Origin: an uncultured Collinsella sp. | GTDB lineage: Bacteria > Actinomycetota > Coriobacteriia > Coriobacteriales > Coriobacteriaceae | Direction of reading: 5' to 3' | DNA: 54,361 nt | NCBI GenBank assembly: GCA_900539735.1 | Contig: UQDE01000010.1 | Coordinates: forward strand, 1-54,361 | Part shown: positions 45,061-53,982 of the stretch, in pieces | How positions within the stretch are numbered: the stretch's first letter is position 1 | How the letters are laid out: every line of letters begins with the position of its first letter | Notes under the pieces: generated by a model | What the model saw: only the letters and a program-made list of their open reading frames with translations | Databases searched by the model: none | Told to the model about the DNA's origin: nothing | Position numbers and translations under genes: made by a program

Positions 45061-45786
45061 TTACACGTGCTTCTTATTCAGAATCACGCCGTTGGTGGTG
45101 TAACCCATGCGGTCGAGCGCTTCGAGCGCGGCGGCTCCCTCGGCTTCCTTCTTTGAGGAGCCGGAGCCGCGACCCTGGCGAATACCATCGATCAACACCA
45201 CGGCGGTAAAGGTGGGCGCATGCGCCGGGCCCTCGGAGCCGACCAGCTTATACGCGGGAGGCTCGTGGCCGTCTGCCTGCACGCACTCCTGCAAGAACGA
45301 CTTGGGGTTCGCGGGGTGCTCGGCACGCTCGGTGGCCAGGTGCGGCTTAAGCGTACGGTGGATGAACTCCGCCGCCGCATCCCAACCGGCATCCAGATAC
45401 AACGCGCCCACGAACGACTCGTAAACGTTCTCAAGCGCCGAGTGCAGGCCGCGCGCGCCGGTACCGGTCTCGGAGGCGCCAAAGATGATGATGTCGTCGA
45501 TACCCAGCTCGTGCGACACCTCGGACAGCGTGGCGCCCGAGACAAGGGACACCTTCAGGCGTGTGAGCTTGCCCTCGTCAAACTCGGGATAGGACTCAAA
45601 GAGCGAACGGGCCACCACGGCGCCCAAAATGGAATCGCCCAAAAATTCAAGGCGCTCATAGCTGGCAGAGACCGGCAGGCCCTCGACGGCCGAGGGATGC
45701 GTGAGCGCCGCGCGCAGCAGCACCTTGTTATTGAACTCATGGCCCAGAATCTCCTGGGCGCGCGTGAGTCGTTCAGACAAAGCCAA
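45061..45786 (-). CDS. rnc: Ribonuclease III
   Basis: Cleaves double-stranded RNA in rRNA maturation and mRNA turnover. The 241 residues carry the signature YERLEFLGDSILG with its Glu and Asp, ENVYESFVGALYLD, and a C-terminal double-stranded RNA-binding domain (GSGSSKKEAEGAAALEALD). In the second motif the Asp equivalent to E. coli Asp114 appears as Asn (usually ADxxE), while the catalytic Glu117 is kept. The alignment was by eye. It starts 10 nt before smc. Confidence 0.94.
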   Translation of the reverse strand: MALSERLTRAQEILGHEFNNKVLLRAALTHPSAVEGLPVSASYERLEFLGDSILGAVVARSLFESYPEFDEGKLTRLKVSLVSGATLSEVSHELGIDDIIIFGASETGTGARGLHSALENVYESFVGALYLDAGWDAAAEFIHRTLKPHLATERAEHPANPKSFLQECVQADGHEPPAYKLVGSEGPAHAPTFTAVVLIDGIRQGRGSGSSKKEAEGAAALEALDRMGYTTNGVILNKKHV

Positions 45787-45789
45787 GAC

Positions 45790-46032
45790 CTAGGCCTCCC
45801 TGGCGTTTTCGATGGCGTCGACGGCGTCGGCGACAGAGTTGAGCGAGAGCAGAGTCTCGTCATCGATCTCGAGGTTGAACTCGTCCTCGATAGCCGTAAC
45901 CAGCTGCAGGCGCTCGAGCGAGTTGGCATCGAGGTCGTCAAAGGTGGTCTCATCGCTAATTTCGGCAACATCGACGCCCAGAACGTCAGCAGCGACCTCG
46001 GCGATCTTGTCGAAGATTTCGGAGCGGTCCAT
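45790..46032 (-). CDS. acpP: Acyl carrier protein
   Basis: The small acidic carrier of growing fatty acyl chains. It has 80 residues, with the phosphopantetheine Ser in DLDANSLERLQLV. The start ATG at 46032 has AGAGGAA upstream. It sits between plsX and rnc, as in the Bacillus plsX-fab-acpP-rnc cluster. A 22-bp palindrome lies 37 nt upstream of its start. Confidence 0.95.
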   Translation of the reverse strand: MDRSEIFDKIAEVAADVLGVDVAEISDETTFDDLDANSLERLQLVTAIEDEFNLEIDDETLLSLNSVADAVDAIENAREA

Positions 46033-46068
46033 AGCGCTTCCTCTCATAGTGCATGAATACCAAAAGAA

Positions 46069-46090
46069 TGGTACCGCCCGGGCGGTACCA
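46069..46090. promoter_or_regulatory. Perfect 22-bp palindrome upstream of acpP
   Basis: TGGTACCGCCC followed immediately by its complement, with no loop. It lies 37 nt upstream of the acpP start and 14 nt downstream of a TAGAAT hexamer (46109-46104, minus strand) that could be a -10 site. The symmetry and position suggest a dimeric repressor controlling acpP and downstream genes. The regulator is unknown; no fapR-like gene is in the window. Confidence 0.65.
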
Positions 46091-46146
46091 AGACACGGTT
46101 CTGATTCTACCCCACGACGCACGCCCCGAGACGCATAACGCCGCTG

Positions 46147-47166
46147 TTATAAAACGATGCCATCCATGGAGTTGGCGACATTCTCGACCAGCCCGGCGCG
46201 CACGGCTTCTGCCGCCGCGAGCATACCGTTTTTAACAGCCTCGACCGAGGTGGCGCCATGGCCGATCAGGACCACGCCACGCAGGCCCAAAAGAATCGCG
46301 CCGCCCTTGGCGTCGCCCGAAAGCTTGGCCTTAATCTCGCGCATCTGCTTTTTAATGAGCAGCGCGGCGATCTTGGTGCCAAGCGAAGACATAAAGGCAC
46401 CCTTGAGTTCCTGCAGCAAAAACTTGGCAGCGCCCTCGGTGGCCTTGAGCGCAATATTGCCCGACATGCCATCGGCAACGACGACATCGAAGTTACCGGA
46501 GGTGATGTCCGTTCCCTCACAGTTACCAACAAAGCCGGGAACGGCGGCTTTCATGGCCGGGAAGCAGGCCTTGGTAAAGTTGGAGCCCTTCTCGTCCTCG
46601 GTGCCGTTACCAAGCAGGCCCACGCGGGGATGCTCGATGCCCAGGACGACGCGGGCATAGGCGCTACCCATCTGGGCAAAACGCACCATGTCATCGACCT
46701 CGACATCGGGGTTGGCGCCCATATCGCACAGCACCGTCAGACCGCCGGCACGATTGGGCAGAGCATTGGTCAGACAGGGACGCACCGGCTGCTTCTTACC
46801 TTCGGCCATATATCTAAACGGCGTCACGTAGGCAGTAGCCGCGGCGGTCATGGCGCCGGTGGAGCCGGCGGAGAAGAACGCGTCCGCATTTCCCTTCTTG
46901 ATGGCGCGGCACGACAGCACGATCGAAGACTTGCGTTTGGTCATCACGGCGCGAATGGGATCGTCATCCATGGCGATAACGTCGGGTGCCTCAAGGGCCT
47001 CAACACGTGCGTGGGAAGCAGCAAAGGGATTGACGATTTCGGCGGGGCCAGCTGCCAAGACCTCGATATCGGGATCGGCGGCAAGCGCAGCCTCGATACC
47101 ATCGAGAACAACCTGAGGTTTCTCGTCTCCGCCCACAACGTCTACACAAACGCGAACGTTACTCAT
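46147..47166 (-). CDS. plsX: Phosphate acyltransferase PlsX
   Basis: Makes acyl-phosphate from acyl-ACP for phospholipid synthesis. The 339 residues begin VRVCVDVVGGDEKP and contain SAGSTGAMTAAATAYV and GTDITSGNFDVVVADGMSGN, family signatures. The ATG at 47166 has AAGGAG 7 nt upstream; the ATG at 47172 is only 1 nt from it. Linked to rpmF upstream and acpP downstream, a common bacterial order. Confidence 0.95.
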   Translation of the reverse strand: MSNVRVCVDVVGGDEKPQVVLDGIEAALAADPDIEVLAAGPAEIVNPFAASHARVEALEAPDVIAMDDDPIRAVMTKRKSSIVLSCRAIKKGNADAFFSAGSTGAMTAAATAYVTPFRYMAEGKKQPVRPCLTNALPNRAGGLTVLCDMGANPDVEVDDMVRFAQMGSAYARVVLGIEHPRVGLLGNGTEDEKGSNFTKACFPAMKAAVPGFVGNCEGTDITSGNFDVVVADGMSGNIALKATEGAAKFLLQELKGAFMSSLGTKIAALLIKKQMREIKAKLSGDAKGGAILLGLRGVVLIGHGATSVEAVKNGMLAAAEAVRAGLVENVANSMDGIVL

Positions 47167-47186
47167 ATACATGCTCCTTATACAAA

Positions 47187-47213
47187 AATGGCCGACTCAT
47201 TGAGCCGGCCATT
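47187..47213 (-). terminator. Terminator or attenuator between rpmF and plsX
   Basis: On the minus strand AATGGCCG...CGGCCATT with inner GCTC/GAGT makes a 12-bp stem (one G-T) followed by TTTTTG. A second small hairpin GTTCC-AAAT-GGAAC precedes it. It may reduce read-through from the highly expressed L32 gene into plsX. Confidence 0.7.
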
Positions 47214-47253
47214 GTGGTTCCATTTGGAACGGCATCGCATCCAGAGTATACCG

Positions 47254-47433
47254 TTACTCGGTAACGATAACCTCGCGGTCCTTGTAGAAACCGCAGCTGG
47301 GGCACACGTGGTGCGGAAGCTTGACAGCGCCGCAACGGGGGCACGTGGACTGAGCCGCAGCCGAAATCTTCATGTTGGCGGAACGACGGGTGTGAGTGCG
47401 GATACGACCCTGCTTTTGTTTAGGTACGGGCAT
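47254..47433 (-). CDS. rpmF: 50S ribosomal protein L32
   Basis: A small structural protein of the large ribosomal subunit. It has 59 residues: MPVPKQKQGRIRTHTRRS at the N terminus, and the zinc-type four cysteines in CPRCGAVKLPHHVCPSCG, followed by FYKDREVI. The ATG at 47433 has GGAAGG upstream. It lies between yceD and plsX, the usual bacterial context. Confidence 0.95.
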   Translation of the reverse strand: MPVPKQKQGRIRTHTRRSANMKISAAAQSTCPRCGAVKLPHHVCPSCGFYKDREVIVTE

Positions 47434-47497
47434 AGTGACCTTCCTTATGAACTATCCAGTGTGGCGATTACGCGCAAGTAGCGATACTACCACAGTT

Positions 47498-48052
47498 TTA
47501 CTCATCGAGCTTGAGATTCTTCAATGCTGCAAATGGATTTTCCGTGGCAGCGGCCCATTCTGCCTCTGCCTGTGCGGCACATTCGCATTGCTCGACGTTG
47601 AGATTGCAACCGCAAGTGGGACACAGACCGCGGCAATCGGGCTTGCAGAGCACCACAAACGGCGTGTCCATGACGACCGCGTCGTTGATGGGCTCACCCA
47701 GATCGACGATGCGGTCCTCACCCAGGAGCTCGTAGCCGTCCTCGAAGGCCTCGGGATCCTCGGGCTCCTCGAAGAGGTAGAACTCCTCGATCTCGCCGGC
47801 GATATCAAACGAAGCGGGCTCCAGGCAACGGTCGCACTCGCCGGTGGCGTGCGCGCGGACCATGCCCGTGAGCAAGACACCGGTACCGGCATTGGTAAAG
47901 ACAACGTCGTAGTCGATGCCGTCCTGTAGCTGGTACTCCTTCTCGCCCACCGTGTAGGTGGCGACATCGACCTTGCCGGTCAGCGGATACGAATCTCCGG
48001 GAAACTCAAGCTGCTCGGAAAGATCGACGGTAACGCTCGGGAACTCAGCCAT
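47498..48052 (-). CDS. yceD: YceD/DUF177 family protein
   Basis: A 184-residue protein of DUF177, linked to 23S rRNA accumulation and almost always next to rpmF. The core has ATGECDRCLEPA and the cysteine motif CKPDCRGLCPTCGCNLN, which may bind zinc. The start ATG overlaps the stop of the preceding gene as TAATG, so translation is probably coupled. Confidence 0.9.
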   Translation of the reverse strand: MAEFPSVTVDLSEQLEFPGDSYPLTGKVDVATYTVGEKEYQLQDGIDYDVVFTNAGTGVLLTGMVRAHATGECDRCLEPASFDIAGEIEEFYLFEEPEDPEAFEDGYELLGEDRIVDLGEPINDAVVMDTPFVVLCKPDCRGLCPTCGCNLNVEQCECAAQAEAEWAAATENPFAALKNLKLDE

Positions 48053-48549
48053 TACCACTGACCATTCTGTTGGGCGGCACCCTCGTTGAGCTGCTGACGG
48101 CAACGGGTAACGGTGCCAGTCAGGCTCTTGAGGTTCTCCTCCAGATGCGTAAAGACCTGCTCTGCATAGTCCTCGGCAGCATAACGCGTCTCGCGCTCGT
48201 ACTGCTGGGCACGATCGCGGATGTCGTCGGCCTGCTGCTGCGCAAGGCGGACGATCTCCTGCTCACCGGCAATGGTGAGGGCCTGCTGCTGAGCGTCAGC
48301 GATGATGGAATCGGCCTGGGCGGCGGCGGAAGCCATAAGCTCCTCGCGCTCCTTAAGGATACGGCGGGACTTCTGCCACTCCTCGGGATAGCTCATGCGG
48401 ATCTCGTCGAGGATGTTGAAGAACACGTCGGCGTCGATGACCTTGAACTGAGCGTTCTTGCCGAAAGGCGGCTTGGCTTCCTCGATCAGCCCTTCGAGCT
48501 CATCGACCAAGCTGACGATCCTATCGCCAGGAAAATTCTCGCCCGGCAT
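48052..48549 (-). CDS. DivIVA-like coiled-coil protein
   Basis: A 165-residue cytosolic protein. The N-terminal segment (GDRIVSLVDELEGLIEEAKPPFGKNAQFKVI) is followed by a long coiled coil rich in Ala/Gln/Glu (about 60-150). It resembles DivIVA-like or ATP-synthase-b-like proteins of actinobacteria; the function is unclear. Start ATG at 48549 has GGAG 5 nt upstream. It lies between coaD and yceD. Confidence 0.65.
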   Translation of the reverse strand: MPGENFPGDRIVSLVDELEGLIEEAKPPFGKNAQFKVIDADVFFNILDEIRMSYPEEWQKSRRILKEREELMASAAAQADSIIADAQQQALTIAGEQEIVRLAQQQADDIRDRAQQYERETRYAAEDYAEQVFTHLEENLKSLTGTVTRCRQQLNEGAAQQNGQW

Positions 48550-48617
48550 CCGGTCTCCTTTCATAGGTAACATATCATCGTGCTAGTTTACCACATGCCA
48601 CCAGGCAATAAAAAACG

Positions 48618-49115
48618 TCACGAAAAGCGATGTCTGAGCGCTTCGACCACGTTGGGCGGGACAAACGTCGATACATCGCTGCCGAGTGAGGCGATCTGGC
48701 GAACGACCGAGCTCGAGATATAGCCGTACTGCGGCGCACTCATGACAAAGATGGACTCCAGCTCGTTATCCAAGCGATAGTTGAGATCTGCCTGCTGCAG
48801 CTCGTACTCAAAGTCGGTCATGGCGCGCAGGCCCTTGACCACGGCCCCCGCCCCCTGCTCGCGAGCGAAGTCGACCAAGAGGCCGGTAAAGGGCAGGACG
48901 TCGACGCCGTCGATATCACCGAGCGCCTCGCGGGCCAGCGCCACGCGCTCATCGAGCATAAACGTGGTACCCACACCGTTTTTACCCTGCGACTCGGCAA
49001 CAGCGACGATCACGCTGGGAAAGATGCGGCGGGCGCGGCGGATCACATCGATATGGCCAAACGTGATGGGATCGAAGGTGCCCGGGACGATCACGCGATT
49101 AATAGTGTCACTCAT
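48618..49115 (-). CDS. coaD: Phosphopantetheine adenylyltransferase
   Basis: Makes dephospho-CoA from phosphopantetheine and ATP. The 165 residues carry the nucleotidyltransferase motif PGTFDPITFGHIDVI and the C-terminal ISSSVVRQIA. The start overlaps rsmD by 8 nt and follows GGAGGA. The rsmD-coaD pair is conserved in many bacteria. Its product also supplies the ACP prosthetic group. Confidence 0.96.
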   Translation of the reverse strand: MSDTINRVIVPGTFDPITFGHIDVIRRARRIFPSVIVAVAESQGKNGVGTTFMLDERVALAREALGDIDGVDVLPFTGLLVDFAREQGAGAVVKGLRAMTDFEYELQQADLNYRLDNELESIFVMSAPQYGYISSSVVRQIASLGSDVSTFVPPNVVEALRHRFS

Positions 49116-49752
49116 GGGCGTCCTCCGGGGATACTGCCTCGTCATTTTCGTTAGCATCAGTGCCGCCGTCCTTGCTATCGCCGACCCAACGGAGCAGGTC
49201 GACCGAGGTAATGCCGTAGCGCTTCTCACGTACAGTCTCAAAGTCTGCCGGATGCGCGCCCGCATCGGCGGCGGCATGCTCAAACAGGGCGTAAGCGCCA
49301 GACGCAAGCAGACCCTGCTGGGCCAGATTCTGCAGCAGTTCCTCGACCGGCTCGGCACCAAAAGCATAGGGCGGGTCGAGCAGGACCAGATCAAAGGGGC
49401 CGCCCGGTACACGACCGCGCGAGGCACTCGCCAGCATGTCGCCCGTGACCACGCGCCAACGCACACGGTCACGGCAGAGCGACTCGATATTCTTGGTAAT
49501 GAGCCGCGCGGCGTTGCGATCGATCTCAAACGTCGTGAGCGAGCGGGCCCCACGAGAGAGCATCTCTAACCCTAAGGCACCGGAGCCGCCAAAGGCGTCC
49601 AGCACACGGACCTCGTCCAGATCGAAGTCGAATGCCGACATGACCATAGATGCGCACGCCTCGCGTACGCGATCAGTCGTGGGGCGGGTGACATCGCGAC
49701 CACGGGGCTCCTCGATCTTACGACCGCGCCATTCGCCGCCGATGATTCTCAT
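49108..49752 (-). CDS. rsmD: 16S rRNA (guanine966-N2)-methyltransferase RsmD
   Basis: Methylates G966 of 16S rRNA. The 214 residues start MRIIGGEWRGRKIE, with SAM loop LDAFGGSGALGLEML and catalytic LLDPPYAFG. An acidic tail of about 20 residues extends the C terminus. It overlaps recG by 4 nt (ATGA) and coaD by 8 nt. Confidence 0.93.
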   Translation of the reverse strand: MRIIGGEWRGRKIEEPRGRDVTRPTTDRVREACASMVMSAFDFDLDEVRVLDAFGGSGALGLEMLSRGARSLTTFEIDRNAARLITKNIESLCRDRVRWRVVTGDMLASASRGRVPGGPFDLVLLDPPYAFGAEPVEELLQNLAQQGLLASGAYALFEHAAADAGAHPADFETVREKRYGITSVDLLRWVGDSKDGGTDANENDEAVSPEDAHE

Positions 49753-51926
49753 CCTCCGCTGACCTCCTTAAAAATGTGTCGATATCGCATGGCGACCGCA
49801 TCGCGCAGGGGGCGCGTCGCCACAGAGTCAAGGTTGCAAGCATACCGCAAGAGCTCGACCGCGTCCAAATGGGCCCACTCGATCAGCTCCTCGTCGGCAT
49901 CCAGGTCGACAAAGCGCAGGGTCACACCGCCGTGCTGGCGGTACCCCAGGATTTCGCCCTCGTGGCGCAGGCGCAGGTCCATCTGGGCGAGTGTAAAGCC
50001 GTCCGAGGTCTTTTCGAGCGAATGCAGACGATCTTGCGCCGCCGATGCGCCGCCGTTGCCCTTGGAGTGCGTCATGACCAGGCAGGTGCCCGACACGCTG
50101 CCACGGCCCACGCGGCCGCGCAGCTGGTGCAGAGCCGCCAATCCAAAGCGCTCGCCGTTCTCGATGACCATAACGGTGGCGTTGGGCACGTCGACGCCCA
50201 CCTCGACCACCGTAGTCGAGACGAGCACGTCGATCTCGCCACGCTTAAAGGCATCGATAACCTGGTCCTTCTCCCCCGCTGGCATACGGCCGTGAAGGCG
50301 CTCGATGGCAAGACCCGGCAACGCCAAACGCAGGCGATCGAGCTCGGTCGCCGTATCGTGCAGCGGCACGGGGACGGTTACGCGGCCCTCGTCGTCGCGG
50401 GCAATACCGGGCACGTCTTCCAGCTCATCGGCCGAGTCACTCGGCTCCACGAGCGGGCAAATCACGTAGGCCTGCTGACCCTTGTCATGCGCCTCGCGGA
50501 TGGCTCCATAGGCGAGGTCACGGCTCGACTCGGTGAGAACACACGTCGTCACACCGGCACCCGGAACAGGCCGATGGCGGATGATGCTCGTATCCAGATC
50601 GCCGTAGACCGAAAGCGCCAGCGTACGCGGGATGGGCGTTGCCGTCATAACGAGCAGATCGGCACCGGGGCCCTTCGCGCGTAGGGCGTTGCGCTGGCCA
50701 ACGCCAAAGCGGTGCTGCTCGTCGATGACAACAAGCGACAGATGCTTGAACGCAACGTTATCCGAAAGCACCGCATGGGTGCCAAAGAGCACGTCAAGCT
50801 CGCCCGATTCCAGCTGGGCATGGATGCGCTCGCGCTCTGCGGCCGGCGTGGCGCCCGTCAGAAGCGCCCAGGACATGCCGCCCTGCGAGAGCAGAGGGCC
50901 GGTCTTATCGGCATATTGGCGCGCCAGCACGCCCGTGGGCGCCATAACGCAGGCCTGCGTGCCGCTATCGGCAGCCACAGCCAGCGCGCAGGCGGCAACG
51001 GCGGTCTTACCGGTACCGACATCGCCCAGCAGCAGACGGTTCATCACGCGCCCGCCATCGCACATGTCATGCAGGATGTCTTGGAATGCGGCCTCCTGCT
51101 CGTCGCTCAGCGAAAACGGAAGGGCCTGTTTAAGCGCGCCCAGATGCTCGCCCGCAGTGTGGGCATAGGGCACCACATCGACCAGGCCGCCGTCGTTGCG
51201 CAGACGCAGCGCCAGCTGCAGGTAGAGGCACTCCTCGTAGGCAAGACGCCGGCGTGCGATGTCGCGCTCAGCCATGCTCGAGGGAAAGTGGATCGAACGC
51301 AACGCGCGGGCATTGCTCATGAGCTTCCGCTTTGCGCGCAGCGGCGCGGGAATCGGATCGAACGGATTGCCGACGACCTCGAGCGCGCCGCTTACGATGC
51401 GGCGCATCCACGCCTGGCTCACGCCATCGCTCACGTAATGGACCGGCAGAATGGTGCCTGCGGCGCGCCCGTCCTCGAGCTTTTCAAAGTGGGGCGAGGC
51501 CATCTGCTTAAAGCCGTAGGCAAACTCGACCTTGCCCATCACGGCCAGGCGGTCGCCCTGCTTAAGCTGCTGGGCAATCCAGGGCTGGCGGAAAAAGGCG
51601 ACCTGCAACACGCCCGTCTCGTCCACCAGCGATACCTCGGTCACCTGCATGCGCGGACGCGGCTGCTTTTGGACGATGCGGTCGACCGTGGCGATGATGG
51701 TGCACACGGTACCGATGGGCGCCATCTCGATGGACCACGAACGGGTAAAGTCGAGGTATCGATGAGGGATATGGAGAAGGAGGTCCCCCACCGTCCGAAT
51801 TCCCAGACGGCGAAGGGCCTCCTCACGTTTACCCGAAACATATTTGAGTCGCGCGATATCCTCGTCGAGCGCATTGCTCTGGGCAAAGCGCTCCGAGACG
51901 CGCGGCACGGAGCACAGCTCGGACAT
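49749..51926 (-). CDS. recG: ATP-dependent DNA helicase RecG
   Basis: Remodels stalled forks and branched DNA. The 725 residues have an N-terminal wedge/OB domain (RTVGDLLLHIPHRYLDFTR), then helicase motifs LLLGDVGTGKTAVA, VIDEQHRFGVGQR and MTATPIPRTLAL, and the C-terminal helicase lobe (QLRGRVGRG). The start at 51926 has a weak site. It follows the FakA-like gene by 10 nt. Confidence 0.95.
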   Translation of the reverse strand: MSELCSVPRVSERFAQSNALDEDIARLKYVSGKREEALRRLGIRTVGDLLLHIPHRYLDFTRSWSIEMAPIGTVCTIIATVDRIVQKQPRPRMQVTEVSLVDETGVLQVAFFRQPWIAQQLKQGDRLAVMGKVEFAYGFKQMASPHFEKLEDGRAAGTILPVHYVSDGVSQAWMRRIVSGALEVVGNPFDPIPAPLRAKRKLMSNARALRSIHFPSSMAERDIARRRLAYEECLYLQLALRLRNDGGLVDVVPYAHTAGEHLGALKQALPFSLSDEQEAAFQDILHDMCDGGRVMNRLLLGDVGTGKTAVAACALAVAADSGTQACVMAPTGVLARQYADKTGPLLSQGGMSWALLTGATPAAERERIHAQLESGELDVLFGTHAVLSDNVAFKHLSLVVIDEQHRFGVGQRNALRAKGPGADLLVMTATPIPRTLALSVYGDLDTSIIRHRPVPGAGVTTCVLTESSRDLAYGAIREAHDKGQQAYVICPLVEPSDSADELEDVPGIARDDEGRVTVPVPLHDTATELDRLRLALPGLAIERLHGRMPAGEKDQVIDAFKRGEIDVLVSTTVVEVGVDVPNATVMVIENGERFGLAALHQLRGRVGRGSVSGTCLVMTHSKGNGGASAAQDRLHSLEKTSDGFTLAQMDLRLRHEGEILGYRQHGGVTLRFVDLDADEELIEWAHLDAVELLRYACNLDSVATRPLRDAVAMRYRHIFKEVSGG

Positions 51927-51936
51927 GGGCAGTTGC

Positions 51937-53598
51937 CTACTCGATCGAGAAGATCACGGGATAGAGCGGCTGCTCGCCACGATGGGCGTCAATCTCCAGA
52001 TCGGGCTGAGCCTCCTCGATAGCGTCGACGATCTCCTGGAAGGCCTCATCGGACAGCTCCTCGCCGGCCAGAATCGTCAGCGCGTCGCCCTCCTCTTCCT
52101 CCTGCATGCGGTTGATGCAGTCGAGCGTGACCTGCTTCACGTCAGAGCCGACCACATCGATGGAGCCGGCGATGATACCCATGACGTCACCGGAGTGAAT
52201 CGGAGAACCGTCAGAGGCACTGGAGTCGCGCACGGCGCGGGTGACCTCGCCATCGCGGACCTCGCTGATGGCGTCGACCATGGCGGCGACGGCATCCTCG
52301 AGCTCGGAATCGGGCAGGACCGCGAACAGCGCGGAGAAGGCCTGCGGGACGGTCTTGGTGGGAACGACGGCGACCTTCTTGTCGGTGCAGGCTGAGGCAG
52401 CAGCCTCAGCGGCCATGCGGATGTTGCCGTTGTTGGGCAAGATGATGACCGAGGTCGCGTTGACCTGGTCCACCGCGCCCAGCAGGTCGGCGGTCGAGGG
52501 ATTCATAGTCTGGCCACCGGACACGATCACGTCGACGCCGAGGGACTTGAGGATGTCGGCCTCGCCGGAACCGGCGGCAACGGCGACAAAGCCCAGCGCC
52601 TTGGCGGGCTCGGCGGCCTTTTCCTGATCCTCGTGGATCTTGGCGGTACGGTCGTGGGCCTCCATCTCCATGTTGTGGATAAAGACCTCATAGATCTGAC
52701 CGAGCTGCAGCATGTGCTCGAGCACCAGGTTGGGGGTGTTGGAGTGCACATGGATCTTGTAGTCGGGATAGGCGCCCACGAGTAGCTCGCAGTCGCCCAT
52801 GGAACCCAGGAACTTAAGGCACTCGTCCTCGTCAAACGGGGCGTCGGCCTTAAACAGGAACTCGTTGCAGTAGCGGAACTCCGAGCCCTCCCAATCGTCG
52901 TTGGCCTCGATCTCAACGCGACCAAGGGCCGCGTCGCGGGCAGAGCCAGCGGAATCAAACGTGGCGGAGAAATCCTCGACAACGGTACTGCGGCCAAGTG
53001 CTGCAGCCACAAAGTTCTCAAGGAAGATGGCGAAGCCAAAGGCGCCGGAGTCGACCACGCCGTTCTCCTTCAGAACGGGCAACAGATCGGGTGTGCGGGC
53101 GACGGACTGGTACGCCTCAACGACGATGGCATCGAGCGCATCCTCAGCCGAGAACTTCTTCTTCTCGCACTCATCGGCCTTGGTCGAGACATCGCGCAGG
53201 ACCGTGAGGATCGTGCCCTCGATGGGCTTGCGGACAGCCTGGAAGGCGACCTTGACGGCGCGACGGAAGGCGAAGGCAATGTTGGCGGACGTAATGGGCT
53301 CATCGGCAGAGACAAGGCCCTCGGCCACGCCGCGCAGAATCTGCGAGGTGATGACGCCGGAGTTACCGCGGGCGCCCATAAGGGAGCCGTGGGTGATGGC
53401 GCCTGCGATGGCCTCCATGTCGGCATCGGCAGGAAGGGCGGAAAGCTCCTTGGTCACCGAGGCGAGCGTGAGCGACATGTTGGTGCCGGTATCGCCATCG
53501 GGTACGGGGAAGACGTTGAGCTTGTTGATCTCCTCGGCCTTGTCGGAAACGGCAGCCGCAGCGATCGGAAAACAGGTGCGAATGGTCTTTGCAATCAT
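51937..53598 (-). CDS. DAK2/DegV-type kinase, FakA/YloV-like
   Basis: A 553-residue protein. The N-terminal DhaL (DAK2) ATP-binding domain has NVFPVPDGDTGTNMSLTL, GARGNSGVITSQILRG and VDSGAFGFAIFLE. The C-terminal domain carries VIVSGGQTMNPSTADLL. Homologues phosphorylate fatty acids bound to FakB in Gram-positives; the substrate is not proven here. It is preceded by an Asp23-family gene, the yloU-yloV pair of Bacillus. No fakB is in the window. Confidence 0.9.
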   Translation of the reverse strand: MIAKTIRTCFPIAAAAVSDKAEEINKLNVFPVPDGDTGTNMSLTLASVTKELSALPADADMEAIAGAITHGSLMGARGNSGVITSQILRGVAEGLVSADEPITSANIAFAFRRAVKVAFQAVRKPIEGTILTVLRDVSTKADECEKKKFSAEDALDAIVVEAYQSVARTPDLLPVLKENGVVDSGAFGFAIFLENFVAAALGRSTVVEDFSATFDSAGSARDAALGRVEIEANDDWEGSEFRYCNEFLFKADAPFDEDECLKFLGSMGDCELLVGAYPDYKIHVHSNTPNLVLEHMLQLGQIYEVFIHNMEMEAHDRTAKIHEDQEKAAEPAKALGFVAVAAGSGEADILKSLGVDVIVSGGQTMNPSTADLLGAVDQVNATSVIILPNNGNIRMAAEAAASACTDKKVAVVPTKTVPQAFSALFAVLPDSELEDAVAAMVDAISEVRDGEVTRAVRDSSASDGSPIHSGDVMGIIAGSIDVVGSDVKQVTLDCINRMQEEEEGDALTILAGEELSDEAFQEIVDAIEEAQPDLEIDAHRGEQPLYPVIFSIE

Positions 53599-53625
53599 GG
53601 GTATTTGAATCTCCGTTTTCGGATG

Positions 53626-53982
53626 CTAGTTCAGACGGCTCTTGAGCGCGTCGATGTGGATGCCGATCTTAAGGCTAGCGGGATCGATCTGGGCGACCTC
53701 CTGCAGAGTGAAGGCAACGGAACTCGAAAGATTGTGGCAGACGGACTTCATGTTGACGCCGTTCTCGAGCACGACGTGAAGATCGACCGTAAGGCCGTTC
53801 TCGTCGGCGGAGACAAGCACGCCCTTGCGGAGGCGCTGACCGGCAAGCAGGCGCACGCTCTCGGCGCCCTGGAGCTGCTCAGCCATACCGACGACGCCAT
53901 AGCACGTCATCGCGGCATAACCGGCAATATCGGCAATAACGTCGTTCGAGACGCTCAGGCTGCCGTTAATGGTCTCAGACAC
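53626..53982 (-). CDS. Asp23/Gls24 family protein (YloU-like)
   Basis: A 118-residue DUF322 protein, the second paralogue in the window. It has VSNDVIADIAGYAAMTCYGVVGMAE near the start and GLTVDLHVVLENGVNMKSVC. The GTG start at 53982 has AAGGAG upstream; the longer frame to 54015 adds unconserved residues. It precedes the YloV-like gene, as yloU does in Bacillus. Biological role undefined. Confidence 0.87.
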   Translation of the reverse strand: MSETINGSLSVSNDVIADIAGYAAMTCYGVVGMAEQLQGAESVRLLAGQRLRKGVLVSADENGLTVDLHVVLENGVNMKSVCHNLSSSVAFTLQEVAQIDPASLKIGIHIDALKSRLN

